A DNA stretch of 64,000 nt, taken from Punica granatum. Lineage: Eukaryota; Streptophyta; Magnoliopsida; Myrtales; Lythraceae. This document shows, piece by piece, positions 26,188 to 39,129 of this stretch. Below the pieces are notes generated by a model, which was not told the DNA's origin, did no database searches, and worked only from the letters and a program-made list of their open reading frames with translations. The position numbers were made by a program, and so were the translations under genes. Where the stretch lies: assembly GCF_007655135.1 (NCBI RefSeq), contig NC_045128.1, positions 9,238,001 to 9,302,000 on the forward strand, in the 5' to 3' direction. Position 1 is the first letter of the stretch; the number at the start of each line of letters is the position of its first letter.

Positions 26188-26806
26188 CAAATCGAGTAGA
26201 AAGTTTTGCAAGAGAGACGGAGTTTGATTTATGCACTGAGTCGCGAATGTCCATACATACATTATCATATGAAATTGAAAGTACTGTGATGGTGTCTGTC
26301 GTCTTAATGACCTCTGCATACTTTATATCTTTTTCAAGGACCTTATGAAAGTTATTTCAAATATAAAAACATTGCCCATGAGAAGAGACAAGGGGCGGGA
26401 GAAAATGGGATATAGAAAAAATGTAAGTGTCGATCTTCTTCGGAGAACATAGCCAAGAACTTCATGTGATCGAAGACCCAAAGAGTACCCACCGTTGTAA
26501 ATGCTCTAAGTTCGCGAAAAATCAATCGAATCTGTTGGGATTGATCAGGTTAAAAATGCGAAATGGCCCATGCGAAGAATCGAACTCCGCGGGTGGCCAC
26601 TTCGACCGGCGGATGCAGTCCGGAGTGAAACACTGGTCCTTATTACCGCACGGCGCCCTGAGCTAGAAATTACTTACTGCAGTAAAAAGTATGATCGCGG
26701 AACTTAAAGACTGTCAAATGGATTTGACCCACGTGTCATGACATACTTGTGGTCGGATTGCCAGTTTTGAAGAACAGAATGACCAAAATACCCCTGTGGG
26801 TCTTTG

Positions 26807-26814
26807 TAGGGTTT
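26807..26814 (-). promoter_or_regulatory. telo-box in UBP23 upstream region
   Basis: The motif TAGGGTTT (AAACCCTA on the minus strand) lies about 190 bp before the UBP23 start. Telo-boxes are common in promoters or leaders of plant genes expressed in dividing cells. A single 8-base match is weak evidence. Confidence 0.35.
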
Positions 26815-27000
26815 AATATCTTGTCTCTTTTCGCTCCACTGTTTCCTCCTCTTTCGCTAGCAGAAGCCGAAAAAGCTCTCTGCTTTCCCACCCGCACCCC
26901 CATCACCCCCCTCACCCCTGCCGACCGAAGCCACGGTGAGATAATCCCGAGCTTCCGTTCACGAATTGGAAGAGAATCCCAGCTCCTGATTGCATCTCTT

Positions 27001-30000
27001 ATGGCCGCAAACGCTCAGGAGGTCGTCGCCGGATCCGATTCGAATCCGGACTTCAAGTCCTCGTTTCAGGGAGGATCTTCCATCAAGTACTTCGAGAAGA
27101 AGATTGAGTTCGTCCCTGCTAGGAAACCCTTCAATGGGTTGACGTATAGCGGCGGAGATTTCAAGATTGAGACTCTGAACCCGGGCGGCCCCGACCGGAG
27201 TAGCGGGCAAGGGTCGGTTCAGGCGGCGGCCAACGGGAAGGTGAAGAAGGGAGACGGCTCGGAGGTTTTCGATGGCTGGTTGGATCCGGAGCTCACTCTG
27301 GGCGTTTCTTTTCAGAGAATTGTGAGTCCTGAATTTTCTAAGCTGTAACAGTCAGTTGATTGAAGTTCGTTTATTTCCTTTCTTATTTGATATTTACTCA
27401 CTGATGCAATTCTCACAATTTGTGAGTTGTTACCTCCTGTCTCATTTTTTTCTTTTCTGGGCTAAGAAGCTCCTGTTATCCGTATTTTTCGATGCATATG
27501 AATCGGATTCGCCGAGTTTGAGCCGTCATAGTGCTGAGACTTTGGGTGTTTTCCGGGTTAAAGTGATGGTTGTAATCATGTCTTGTTTCATGCCAAGGCT
27601 AAATAACTCCTACTATATAAATATATAATGATGACTCACGACAGCATCGGAGAAAATTTGTTGCATATTAATAGTGTATGTAGACGCATCAAATGACTGT
27701 TAGATTCAATGTTATACTGTTCTTGTGATCGTGAGCCATCATGCGGTGGGACTGAGCAGCTCATATAGAAGAGATCCGGTTCTGCATAGAATAATAACAA
27801 TTCCTTTCAGCTGGCGCAACAGTGGTTATTGGTCTGGAATTTTGTGTTATCTTATTTCTCGCATGGGTGTTTTACTTCATTTTGTCCTTTTTCCTGATAC
27901 TGCCTTAGCTAACTGATGTGGGTGTGTTGGATTACTTGCAGGGTGCAGGATTGGAGAACCTTGGGAACACTTGCTTTCTTAATTCTGTACTTCAATGTCT
28001 GACCTACACAGAGCCTCTAGCAGCTTACTTGCAGTCTGGGAAGCATCAAAATTCTTGTAAGTTTCATCTTTTTGATCCACCATTCCATAGCCCTTCTAGA
28101 CATCTATTAGCACCATTTGGTATTAAAAAGGGGGGAAAAAATACCTATGTGAAAGGACGTATAATGTGCTTAATATTATTAATTAACACTGACTTGTTGG
28201 AGAGTAATTTTTACATGGAAATTGACTAAGCTTCTGTTTAGAGATTTTAAAGGATGGAGAAGATTGTTGTCCAATACTGCTACTTTAATTGGTCTCTGCG
28301 GATTTTTTTTTTTGCCCTGTTGTAAGTTATATTTGCTTTTCCTTTTTGTTTTGTGAAGGTCGCATAAATGGGTTTTGCGCTCTGTGTGCCATTCAGAAAC
28401 ACGTCAGTCGTACTCTAAAAGCTACTGGTAGAATATTGGCGCCGAAGGATCTAGTTGCGAACTTGCGGTGTATCCTTATTTTGTTTCGGATATGTTCATT
28501 CATTGTGATTCTGTTGGAGTTTCTCAGTGGGACCCTATACGTATATCCAGTCTCTGAAATAAAATCTCATTAGTATTGCTCCATTGAGAAGAATAGAAGT
28601 AATAAAGAAGTGCATTTTACATATTGGGCCTAATAGAGAGGAAAGAAATTACCTTTTATTACTGTAAATCTTTGTCATGCTCTGCTTTAGGATCCAATTG
28701 GTTCTGGTTGTTTATCACACAAGGTGGAAAATTTTATCTGGAGGAATATATTAGTTGGAGTATCCCTTGACATATAATCAGGCATATCTCGGAATTTTAG
28801 AAATGCCAGACAAGAGGATGCACACGAGTACATGGTAAATTTACTTGAATCGATGCATAAATGTTGCTTGCCTTCGGGGGTGCCCAGTGAATCCCCTGGT
28901 GCCTATGAGAAGAGTTTGGTACACAAGATATTTGGCGGTCGCCTCCGAAGTCAGGTACGTCTTCAAATATGTCTGTACATACAAATATCCCATGTAGTTA
29001 TATGCATTGTCCATGCTTTTATTGGTGAGTGGGAATATGTGACAGAATCATTGACTTCACCAAGGACAAGCTTTAAGCCTCAACTATGTGTTTCATAACT
29101 TGTAGCTCAACCAGCATATGAGCAGATTATAGAACTCACAAGAAGACATCCCTGGTTCTGTCAATATGCTGATTGGTTCAGTAGAGTTTCCCCATATATG
29201 CCGTGAAAAGCCATTTGTCTGGCTAGACTGATAATTGTTCTTCTGGAGGGACTTTCTCCCCCTTTGGTGGTCCTAAAAAATTAGGCTCAGAATCTCAAAT
29301 GTGGAATTCTTGATAGAAAACAAGAATAGTACACAGAACTGCTGGTCCATTAACAGTCTGACTAAACTGTTATCTATAAAACTTCCGTCAATGTGAACAT
29401 GTCTTGTTCCAGACTCTGCGGCCTCTTCTTTAAACGAACCTCTGGATATGAACTACAGGTCAAGTGTATGCAGTGCAACAACTGTTCCAACAAGTTTGAT
29501 CCATTTCTTGATTTGAGCCTCGAGATAGCAAAGGCAGAATCATTACCAAAGGCTATCAGACATTTTACGGCGCCTGAGCAGTTAGATGGAGGGGAAAGGC
29601 AATACCAGTGTCAGAAGTGCAAGCAGAAGGTCAGGGCACTGAAGCAACTGACAATTCATAAGGCACCATATGTTCTGACGATCCACCTTAAGCGGTTCCA
29701 TTCTCATGATCCGGGCCAGAAGATTAACAAGAATGTCAGCTTTGATACTACTCTAGATTTCAAGCCATTCGTCTCTGGTCCCTATGTAAGTGTTATACTC
29801 TGTACCTTATCCTTAAGTCATGTCTGTGATGATATCAATCTTTCGAGTTAGCGTGGCAGTTTTGAGTTCTGATGTGAATGGGGTTCCAAATTTTCATAAG
29901 TCGAGAGAGGGAAATGCAATGATGATGATGAAAAGGCCAATAAACAGTTCAGAAGATGTGACGGAGGAAAAAGAACGCTTTAGTAATATACTAGAACTGT

Positions 30001-32891
30001 TGTTATCATGATTGTGTGAATTTGATGGTTATGATGAAACCAAAGGGATGACAACAGCTTTGTTTATCTTGTGCTGCGATGGCTTTTCTTGGTATCTCTT
30101 ATCAGTGGAGCACTTTGTGCTGTAAATGCCCTACATAGGAGCCCTCTTTCTTCTGTTAGAAAGGACTAGCTGAATTTGTTGCTTTTCTTACTTGAGTTAA
30201 TGTTTTTAGAATTATTCATAACTATGGAATCTTTCCCCAAACCAACTTGGGCAGGAAGGGGATTTGAAATACTCACTCTATGGGGTTTTGGTTCATCATG
30301 GGTGGAGCACCCATTCCGGTCACTATTACTGCTACGTCCGCACGTCGACTAATATGTGGTACTCCCTTGATGACAATCAGGTACCTTACCTTTTGTTGCA
30401 TGAAAGAACTTTTTATCAGTGAATAAAAGCTTGGATGCCCCATTTGTCAGTCTAGTTAAGTTGGGATTTGAGCAGGATATTCTGTATAAGAACTATTTTT
30501 GGATTTCTACTGGAACATTGCTGCCATTAAGTGGGACAGGATCTACGGTCCAGATACATCTGATTTTTCACTGGATGAGCAAAACAAATGGACAATGCTT
30601 AAGCCAGTAGTCAGAGATGGGCTGGTTGGTTCGAAATGATAGGGTGTTAAAATAATAGGATAGCAAATCCAGGGGTACTTTAGGATAGAGAAATCAGGAA
30701 CATTTTGTGCTGGTTTTGATTTGTCAATATGGTGTATTGATCATCAATTTATCTCATTTTCTTGCAGGTTCGACAGGTCAGTGAGTCGACTGTTCTGCAG
30801 CAAAAGGCATACATGTTGTTTTATGTTCGCAATCGCAACTCAACCCCTAGAAAGCCCTTCGAAATTGCTCAGAAGGAGAAATCGAGAGAGAATAATCATA
30901 CTGGGAACAGGACGTCATCTTTTGCCTTCAGCCAGAGCTCATCATGTACTGTCCAAGTGAGTCAGCTTGCTGATAAGTGCAGCACGGCAGTAACTTCCTC
31001 GTCCTCTGTGATCACGAAAGACGCAATAAGTGTTAGCTCTGTAAAGGAGTTGCAAGTTTCAGAGCCTGTTTCAATGGAATCGAGAAAATTGGGTACTGCT
31101 CTGAATGCAAGTCTTGAAAATAAAATCAATAATAGTGATGCAAGCGGAGAATCTACGAAGGAATCAACTATCTCAAAGGGCCTTGTAGAGAATGGTGCTG
31201 GAAAGGAGAACGAGAGTGAAATAGCTGGGAAGGTAACTGAGACTCTCTCATGCTATTCTTCTGGTAAAGAAAAAATTGGTTGGGGCAAAGTGGCTAACCA
31301 GGTGATGCAATTTTTCTGTGTGCATGCACACTTTGTTTTTCTGTTAGGTTTCGAATGGGAGTGCATCTGACAAGATCGACTGTGGAAGTTCAGCAAGTAA
31401 TGCGAGCCAAAAAAGCAGCCAGGTTGGTAGTTTTATTTATTTATAGGTTGATTGACGGACCTTTTCCTTTGTATTCCCCTTTTTTTTTTTGGGTGCTAAA
31501 CTTTTCTGTCATCTTTATGTTTCTCAAGGAGGAGGAAGCTACTGCTCCCCTGGTTGAAAAGACTGCTGGTGCAGTTCAAGACGAGTCTCATTTATTAACT
31601 GGCTCATCAACTATGTCAAGCGGGTCTTTACAAGGTGAAACAATCGATAGCAAGGCAAGCAAGAAGCTCAAAAAGAAGCCCATAAAGTACCAACTAACAA
31701 GTGCGCATTTTGGGGCGAACATACTCCTGAGAGCATCTCTGGGTGTGCGCAAGAAGCGCATGAAGAGAAAACATCGTGTTACTGAGAAAGATCGAATGTC
31801 ATGTGACCTAGGCCCATCAACATCAGATGTGAGTGAATCTGTTGTGTCCGTTCAGCGGAGGAGTGTTAAATCTCTCACAAAGAAAGGAACAGATAAGAGA
31901 GCTAAGAGGGAGGAAATGAATACTAATGGAGGTTCACAGAAGGATATTGTAAATGCCGGCACGAAAGTGATTGAGAATGTGAAGGATTGTAAGAGTGACG
32001 CAATGGAGAATGGGTTGATGAGCATGCTCACACGAGGATTGGAGGAGACGCTCGGTGAGTCTGTCTTCTATGTCTACTTTCTCAAACAGGGGATGTTATA
32101 TCGTGGAATGACCTTTACATATCGGTCTATTTTTGCCATCATATTCCATTGGAGTAAAAACTAAATGCACAAAGCCGTCAAATTTCATTATTTTCTAATT
32201 GTAGTTGGAGGCAAGGAAAAAAATCATTTGGGATTTTCTGGATTTTAGCTCTACTTCAGTCCTCTTAAATGCTTACAGAAGAGAAGATAACAAAAAAATT
32301 TAAACAAAAAGAAACAGTTTTGTGTGTCTCACCTGTAAATGAATGTCAAAGATTGTTATGTTCGTAAATGACTTCCAACTCAATGGGCTCTATTTAGGTA
32401 TCATTCTCACTTTTCTTCTATTTTTCTGATTACAGTTGCACACTGGGATGGAATAGATCTATCTCCATCTCCGACTATAGAATCACCTAATGCAGGGAAT
32501 CCTAATGGAGGGAATGCCATTGGTTACGTATTGGATGAATGGTAAGTTGAATGCCAAATCATCGCTGGATCATGCTGCTTGAGCCTTAAAATTCCATCCT
32601 ATGTGTAAATAAATCTTTGAAACTGAGAAATTACTGCCAATGTTGGCGGGTGATTTTAGTTCGATTAGCTGCTTCTGAAGCAGAGCTTTTTTTTCCTGTT
32701 GATATCTGTCATAAATGTTTGCTGCCCTTTACAGGGACGAAGAATACGATCGAGGAAAAAGGAAGAAAGTAAGACACTCGAAGCATGATTTCGGTGGCCC
32801 GAACTACTTCCAGGAAATTGCATCACAGAAAATAAAGTCGAAGGAGGCGAGGTTCGACCAATTTGCTGGGAACCGACCTTTGAGGATATGA
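27001..32891 (+). CDS. UBP23: ubiquitin carboxyl-terminal hydrolase (UBP23-type), 11 coding exons, about 856 aa
   Basis: Cysteine protease that removes ubiquitin from proteins; plant UBP23 lies in the UBP15-27 range of the USP/C19 family and is likely nuclear. Coding exons: 27001-27321, 27942-28056, 28359-28469, 28782-28954, 29459-29785, 30255-30380, 30768-31301, 31348-31422, 31529-32054, 32436-32541 and 32735-32891 (TGA). All introns are GT-AG, phases close, and 856 aa fits Arabidopsis UBP23 (about 859). The USP domain begins at about residue 108 with the Cys box [15 protein letters not shown] (Cys118). It includes QEDAHEYM, a zinc-finger-like CxxC pair (Cys243/Cys246 and Cys291/Cys294), HLKRFHSHD and the His box [10 protein letters not shown] (His372) followed by WYSLDDNQ (Asp388/389). 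The catalytic residues appear intact. The C-terminus is serine- and lysine-rich with basic patches ([19 protein letters not shown]) that could be nuclear signals, and ends with a [14 protein letters not shown] motif region. The start at 27001 is chosen because it opens the family-like N-terminus; an in-frame ATG exists at 26749. The end of exon 7 is uncertain (31232 or 31301). Confidence 0.92.
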
Positions 32892-35800
32892 GGCAAACGA
32901 GGAAAGTAAATGCCCAATAAGAACCCATTTCCAGGTGTAGCTTCTGATCAAAGTGGATTTGTTGCTTATTCCTGTTTGTACGAGGCAGTGTTTGTCTTTT
33001 TCGAGTCTTAAATTTATCTCTATCCATGTTTTTTCATATGAGGCAGAGGTGAGTGTGTGGTGGGAATTATTATTATGTATTTTCACTTGTTTTTTTGTTA
33101 GTCTTTTTTTACTGAGAACAGAGTTTCCGTGTATTAGAGAAAATGTAGCGAGCCTTGGAGAATTATTGAAGACCAAGTGATCATTATTCTTTATGAGATT
33201 GGTGTAACATCAATGTCAGAATATCGAGCTGATGTTTCGATTGCCGGGTGGTTTTTGCGATGATTTCGAGTGATTTGCTAACTTAACATGGACGCTTGTA
33301 TACCGATGCGACCTCCAGGTGTTCTGTTGTGCAACGGGTCATTGTACAACTGCGTGGAAGGCCCGATTCGGTCGAGCTGATGCCCATGTTTGATGTTTCT
33401 AATTTTCTTGAACTAACATGCCACCTTATGTACTGAAAATCTTCATTAGTTATACGACTTCTACCTTGTTATAAGGATAAAATGTGCATATACATATACA
33501 TCTATATATACATACATACATATATATATATAGTTGCATGAAAAAGTTCAATATTGTGGTGATGGTTGAAATTGGTAAAATGTTGTGGGTGGAGAGGTTG
33601 ATGAGTTCTTTTTTGCTGTATAAGGGAGTGATGATTTCATCTGATGAGAGGGTTGCCCGTGTCAAGGGAACATGATTGTTTGTGTCGACAAAATTATTAA
33701 TAATTCCCCTTTTATAATTTGGGTTCCATATATTTTCAATCATTCGGGTCGAATACATTTTGGGTCATACTAACATCGAGGACAAGGTGGTCGAGGCTCG
33801 ACTACTTTACTATATGTCGTATAATCAGTGAGAGTGCGACCTGCACTTCAAGATGTTTCACAGCAAAGATCGAGATTGACCTCTACCGTTAGGCCGGGAT
33901 GACGCTTCGTCGGTCTGTCTTTGCCTTCAGTTACATGTCATATTTTTCTGTTATTTGTTAAGCTTCACAAACAGCTTCAGTCAAATGTTATGAAATTGAG
34001 AATTTTTTTTCATAATTTGAACATAATTTTATAGTTTAATAAATATGTACTCAGCCAATTGGGCTCCAACTGGATGGGAATCATCTGGAAAACTCATCCA
34101 ACTAACTTAAGGAATCTATTCTCGTTTAGTGTACTTTAATATTGTCGAGCTTCAATCAACAATTTTGTCTCTTGCATGCATGAAATTTAATATTCACACT
34201 ATATAAATCTACCATAATTTTGAGATGTCTCTTTTTTTTTTCTCTGAATACCTAATCCATGTGATAATTACAGAATAAATGTTTTAATTGTCGTCTCAGT
34301 AAATATAGAACTTCACATAATTTTGCGATTTTATTATCTCTGTGGTTTCTAATCAGGCATGCTGTAAGGTCACATTAGTCATAACAATGATAATTAATTA
34401 TTGACTCAATTAAGGAAAGAATCAGGACAATTGACCTTTGCAAAAGCATACTGACTAGGTAGGTCCTGTGTTTACATGGCCACTGTCAATTGGAGACACA
34501 AAATCTAATGCAAAATTATGAGATTCTCCAACTAAGAAAAATGCATTATACATACTTACATCTATATATATATATATATACATTTTATTGTTAGTGGATA
34601 AAAAAATAACATTTATGTCATTCAATCTCCCCCATGGTCTTACCCACTAGCAATATAACTACCCCGTTGAGGACAAGCACATCCTCCCCATGGTCATGCA
34701 AATATCTTATAATATACAATTTAAGATAATTTGGTCCATTGATTATTAGCCTCATAGAGAATGACATTCTCACGCAATTAATATGGACAGAAACGTAAGT
34801 CAATCTTGACGCTATATATCTATATCTAGCGTTGCAGTGGTACCGTGATATTACAATAACTTGGTGTTGGATAAATTAAGTGCTTAAAAATTAAGCACTC
34901 AATTAGTTAAATAAAGAAATGTATTGGAAGAGAGAATGAATGATAATGATGAGAAAGTGTTGTGTGAGGAGAAAATAGTATCAATAAGTGAAAAAATAAC
35001 TTATTTTATTAAGTTAAATTTTTTTACTTACTCATTAAGTGGTTTTTGACTAAATGAATAAGTAAATGACTAATTTTTTACCACTAAGTATGTGACTGTA
35101 TCTTTTATATATAAGTGTGACCCATGCATCTTATAATGAAAATCGACATGATTTGACCGTGATTGAGTGAATTTCGACGCCAGAATTTTTTTCCTTCGAA
35201 CAAATTAAGGAAGTTGTTTATTCCATCTTATATATGTGTCGGCTTCTATTGCCCTTTACGATTTTTCTAGGCTAAAAAATCTAAAATACTTCTATCCCAA
35301 ATAATATGGCGAGGAAAGACAACAAATTTGTTGGAAACTAATATAAATGAGTATCACTACAACGCTATAGAATTCTTTATGAAAAAACTGGAAAGGTAAA
35401 TAGATCGAACATAAAAGGTAAACAGTAAAATAAAATCAAACTTTCATGTTCGGTCGCTTTTCTCGTTACTATGTTCGGCCGATTTTATTTTCCAGCTTTT
35501 AATGAGAAAATTCTATGGGAAACGAATCCTATATCACAGTCCCCCAAACATAAATTGATTTATATGAAAAGATATATAAGAAAAACAACTAATTTAGTTG
35601 CTATAGAAATTGGAAGAAAAAAAGAAGAAGAGAACCTTAGATCATGAACTTCGATCTCCGTATATATTTTTTTGTCAATCGTCATGAGATATATTAAACA
35701 ATTCATTAAAGTATCTCAAGTGAAACTAATACTTACATACAAGGGAAATATCCAATAAATTATATCAAAAATTATAATAATTGGATTTAAAGTGATAGAA

Positions 35801-36730
35801 CATTTTCAACATCTTTAGTTTTTAGATGATTATTGTTATGAGCAATTATGCAGTGATTATTATGCATAAATGAGCTCTAAAAAAGATTTTACTTACACAT
35901 TACATAAATTTTCAAAATTTTTGTTAAAAGTGTGAATAAATAATTGAAGTGATGTTTATGATTGTTTGGTAATAATTAATAAGTTCAGATCATATTCTAC
36001 CGAAGGTTAATCGCACTTGAGCAAGTAGAGAGGTTATAATTCATTTGCATTGAATATGACACGAATAATATTATGTACATCTTTATATTTTATGTTCTTT
36101 AGTAAGACTTTATTTTATTTTAATTTTTTTCGTTACATAGTAAGACTTTATTTTTCTTCACGAGGAATTCTACAATAAGCTGGCAAAGCTATTAATTTCA
36201 CTCGTCCTGATAAAATGGTTACATAAATAACCTTTCATTGAAGTTTAACTTTTGCCCAAGTATTTATCATTTTCTTATTTTATACCTGATATAATGACAT
36301 TTAGATTTATTTATTCATATAACGAGAATTTATTTATCGTAGGTTCATATATGTGCTACTTTATATGTATAAATAACAAGAATTTATTTACCGTTATGTA
36401 ACGTTGCAATAGATTTGAGACTAAAACTAAAGGTTGTGTTTTTTTGTGTTATTTTCGAAAACTCGCGCTAAAATTGAGAATTTGAGCAAATATCGTAATT
36501 TTTTTTATGTAATTAGCCCTAAAATTAATTATGAAACACAAATGAGTTGCTTCCCAGGTATTATACTGCTAACTCTTATGACCAAAATAATATTTTGAAA
36601 TATTCTACAAATGAAATATATAAACTAAGAGGTAATTATGATATTATTTTTATTATTTCACTCCGTTGTGGTTTACAAGCAATTTACATGGATTGCACGG
36701 GTTATTTTCTCTAGGGTTGCGGATATTTAA
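32892..36730. other. intergenic, 3' flank of UBP23
   Basis: The first few hundred bases should be UBP23 3' UTR. No gene after that. TA-rich microsatellite-like tracts occur around 33483-33532 and 34563-34580. A MITE-like fragment at about 34865-35100 shares AAGTGCTTAA-type ends with family A. Confidence 0.55.
34865..35100. mobile_element. possible short relative of family-A MITE
   Basis: AT-rich segment with TTAAGTGCTTAAAAATTAAG at the left and TTACTTACTCATTAAGTGG then ACCACTAAGT at the right. These words recur in the ends of the elements at 7468-7957 and 62272-62903. No clean inverted repeat or duplication was defined. Confidence 0.35.
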
Positions 36731-37680
36731 ATGGTGTGTTTGGTTTAAGAATTAAATAGAGTTGAATTTTGATTTTAATTGGGTTATAATGATTGTGTTG
36801 TTGAATTATGAGAAAAAGTATGCAAAGTAATGAATAGTTAAGAGAAAGTGATGATTGTGTTGTTGAATTGTTGAAAAAGTAATAAATAGTTGAGAGAATT
36901 TAGTATTAAAAATTATGGCAAATTACACAAAAAAACCTAAATTTTATAAAACGTCTCAGTTTTGTCCTAAATTTTATTTTGTAACAAAACAAACCATAAG
37001 TTTTCTAAATTGTATCAAAAATTACCTCTATTATAAATTCCGTCAATTTTGCATATGTGGACTGTTAACTTCAAACATAAATCAATAAACAAATAAGATA
37101 AGTTAAATAAAAAATTCAAATTTTTAAAAGTCTCAATTTCATCATAAATTTGGTTTGTAATGAAAAAAATCATATGTTTTTGCTCCTAAAGTCGGCCTCA
37201 GCTATCATCTCCTCTCATGGATCATTTCTGAGAAAATTTTAAAATACGTATTTTTTAAAATTATAAATCAAAATTTGAAACAAAACTGAGACTTTTCTAA
37301 AAACTTAAGTTATTTTTGTAAAGATAATAGAAGATGATCAGATAATGTGTAAATTTTGTGGGTCTCGTGAAGTCTACGTAGGCAAATAGACGGCAAACTT
37401 AACATAATGGTAGCGGGAGGTCAAATCCGAGACGATTCTCAAAACATGTGATTTTTTTTGTTACAAAATAAAATTTAGGATAAAACTGAGATGTTTTACA
37501 AAACTTATGTTTTTTTTGTATAATTTGCCTTAAAAATTAAATTGAGTATAATTGAATTGTATGTGGGTTTATATATGGGGCTCACCTTTTTGAATTGAAA
37601 GAGTTGATTTTTATTGTGTAGTGAGTAGAATTAAAGTTATAGTTAAAATCTTAAAATCAGATTGTAAAACCAAATGGAGG
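36731..37680. mobile_element. MITE-like element, family B copy 3, split by a nested element
   Basis: The left part (36731-36905) starts TGGTGTGTTTGGTTTAAG and repeats the family-B interior (GATTGTGTTGTTGAAT, AATAGTTGAGAGAATTTA). The right part (37540-37680) carries the family-B 3' end and finishes TTGTAAAACCAAATGGAGG. Between them lies a separate inverted-repeat element with its own 10-bp duplication, so this copy is the older one. Confidence 0.7.
36916..37529. mobile_element. Mutator-like non-autonomous element nested in a MITE
   Basis: About 614 bp flanked by the exact 10-bp direct repeat TTAAAAATTA (36906-36915 and 37530-37539). The ends are inverted: TGGCAAATTACAC on the left and GTATAATTTGCC on the right. 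The similarity extends inward about 100 bp, including TCTCAGTTTT and CCTAAATTTTATTTTGTAAC. There is no coding capacity. A 9-10 bp duplication with long inverted repeats is typical of Mutator-like elements. Confidence 0.75.
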
Positions 37681-37904
37681 ATTAGTCTTTCTCTCAGTTC
37701 TAATAAGGCCACGTTGCTTCTTCTATATATATATATATGTATATAATGTATAATATATGAACACTATTTTCTAAAACATTTATTTCCCTAAATCTTTAGT
37801 CCGTCGCAATCTCAGAATTACATTTTGTCCATCTATATTTTTATATTCCAATTAATTATCTAAAAGGTTGGTATGAACTCCTACGTCCATATATATAAAT
37901 GATG

Positions 37905-38815
37905 GGATTAATTACTCCAGTGGTACTAAATATTTGTTCGATTTTTTGGTAACAATTTGATACAAAATGTTTCAATTTGTTTCAATTAAATACATTCCGT
38001 CAAGTGCCCTTCTAACACCGTTAGCTTCCGGTGACGTGGTAGATGATGTTTCAAATTGTATCCAACGTGGCATAAATTTTAAAATAAAAAATTCATTCTT
38101 TTAAATTTTAATTAAGCTAAGATAATAAAAAACTCCTGTGCCTAGTCCCCCTCTCTCTTGTTGTGCTCTCTCTCCACGAGTCCAGTGATTGTTCGAACTC
38201 CAAGTCCAGTGATCGTTGAAACTCTGAGTCCAGCGATCAGTCTGGTAACCCATCAATCGTCGGAGGCTAGCTGGAACCCTCTCTCTCATCCTTTTCCCAC
38301 CTCCTCCGTCTCTCTCTCTTTTTAATTTTCACAATCCAGGGTGAGGGCGCCCTCGCTGGACCTCGAACGATGAGAGAGAGAGACGGAGGAGGTGGAAAAA
38401 GGATGAGAGAGAGGGTTCCGGCCAGCTTCCAACGATCGATGGGGTTGCCGGAGCGATCACTGGACTCGGAGTTTCGACGATCACTGGACTTGGAGTTCGA
38501 ACAATTACTGGACTCGTGGAGAGAGAGCGCAGCAAGAGAGAGGGGGGACTGGACATAAGAGTTTTTTTTTTAATTATCTTAGCTTCATTAAATTTAAAAG
38601 AATGAATTTTTTATTTAAAATTTATGCCACGTCAGATACAATTTAAAATATCATATGCCACGTCACCGGAAGTTGACGGCATTAGAGGGGCACTTGACGG
38701 AATGTACTTAATTGAAACAAATTGGAACATGTCGTATCAAATTGTTACCAAAAATTCCTTTTGTACTAAAATGTTACATTGAGCAAACATTTTGCATCGC
38801 TGGAGTAATTAACTC
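37905..38815. mobile_element. 911-bp foldback Mutator-like element (near-complete palindrome)
   Basis: Flanked by the 10-bp direct repeat ATAAATGATG (37895-37904 and 38816-38825). The left terminus GGATTAATTACTCCAG matches the reverse complement of the right terminus GAGTTAATTACTCCAG. The two arms stay complementary nearly to the centre: GGTAACAATTTGATAC/GTATCAAATTGTTACC, CATTCCGTCAAGTGCC, CCGGTGACGTGG and the GC-rich inner segments with CCAGTGATCGTTGAAAC and CACCTCCTCCGTCTCTCTC. Only about 40 bp near 38325-38365 is unpaired. Transcripts would fold into a very long hairpin. Minus and plus frames at 38101-38558 are products of the arms, not genes. Confidence 0.85.
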
Positions 38816-39129
38816 ATAAATGATGATACATCAATAATGTTCATTATGAAAAATCCATGTCATATTTACTGAAATCTTAAGCCTAAGTATAATGCCAAAA
38901 AATATGTATTTATTATAAATTTGTGCCAATGTGAGGGTAAAGAATTCAGCTGACAGGAATTGAAAATGATACTATAGGAGGTAATAATCAGAATTCATCT
39001 TTCAAAAGATTATTGATCAGTAAAAAAAAGTCATTCACGAAACTTGTGCGTATGATGATTTTGCTACCTAGATCGATACATAAGAGATATGCCAAATCAT
39101 TCCTTCTTTTTTCTTTTTTTTTTCAGTGT

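Larger units (their letters stand above)
18182..27000. other. 8.8-kb intergenic region between divergent BTB and UBP23 genes
   Basis: It should hold the BTB promoter (first few hundred bases above 18182) and the UBP23 promoter (below 27001). No additional gene is supported; frames at 19157-19506, 21364-22053, 23167-23439 and 26427-26666 lack domains. A coding-like reverse-strand stretch around 20880-20960 (KMALKRAIKWYLENMKAES) could be a transposon or gene fossil but is too short to name. The core at 23500-25400 is very AT-rich. Confidence 0.5.

Noticed and set aside
38101..38558. Frames on both strands with serine/proline- or arginine-rich peptides.
   Set aside because: They are mirror products of the two arms of the foldback element at 37905-38815 and have no domain.
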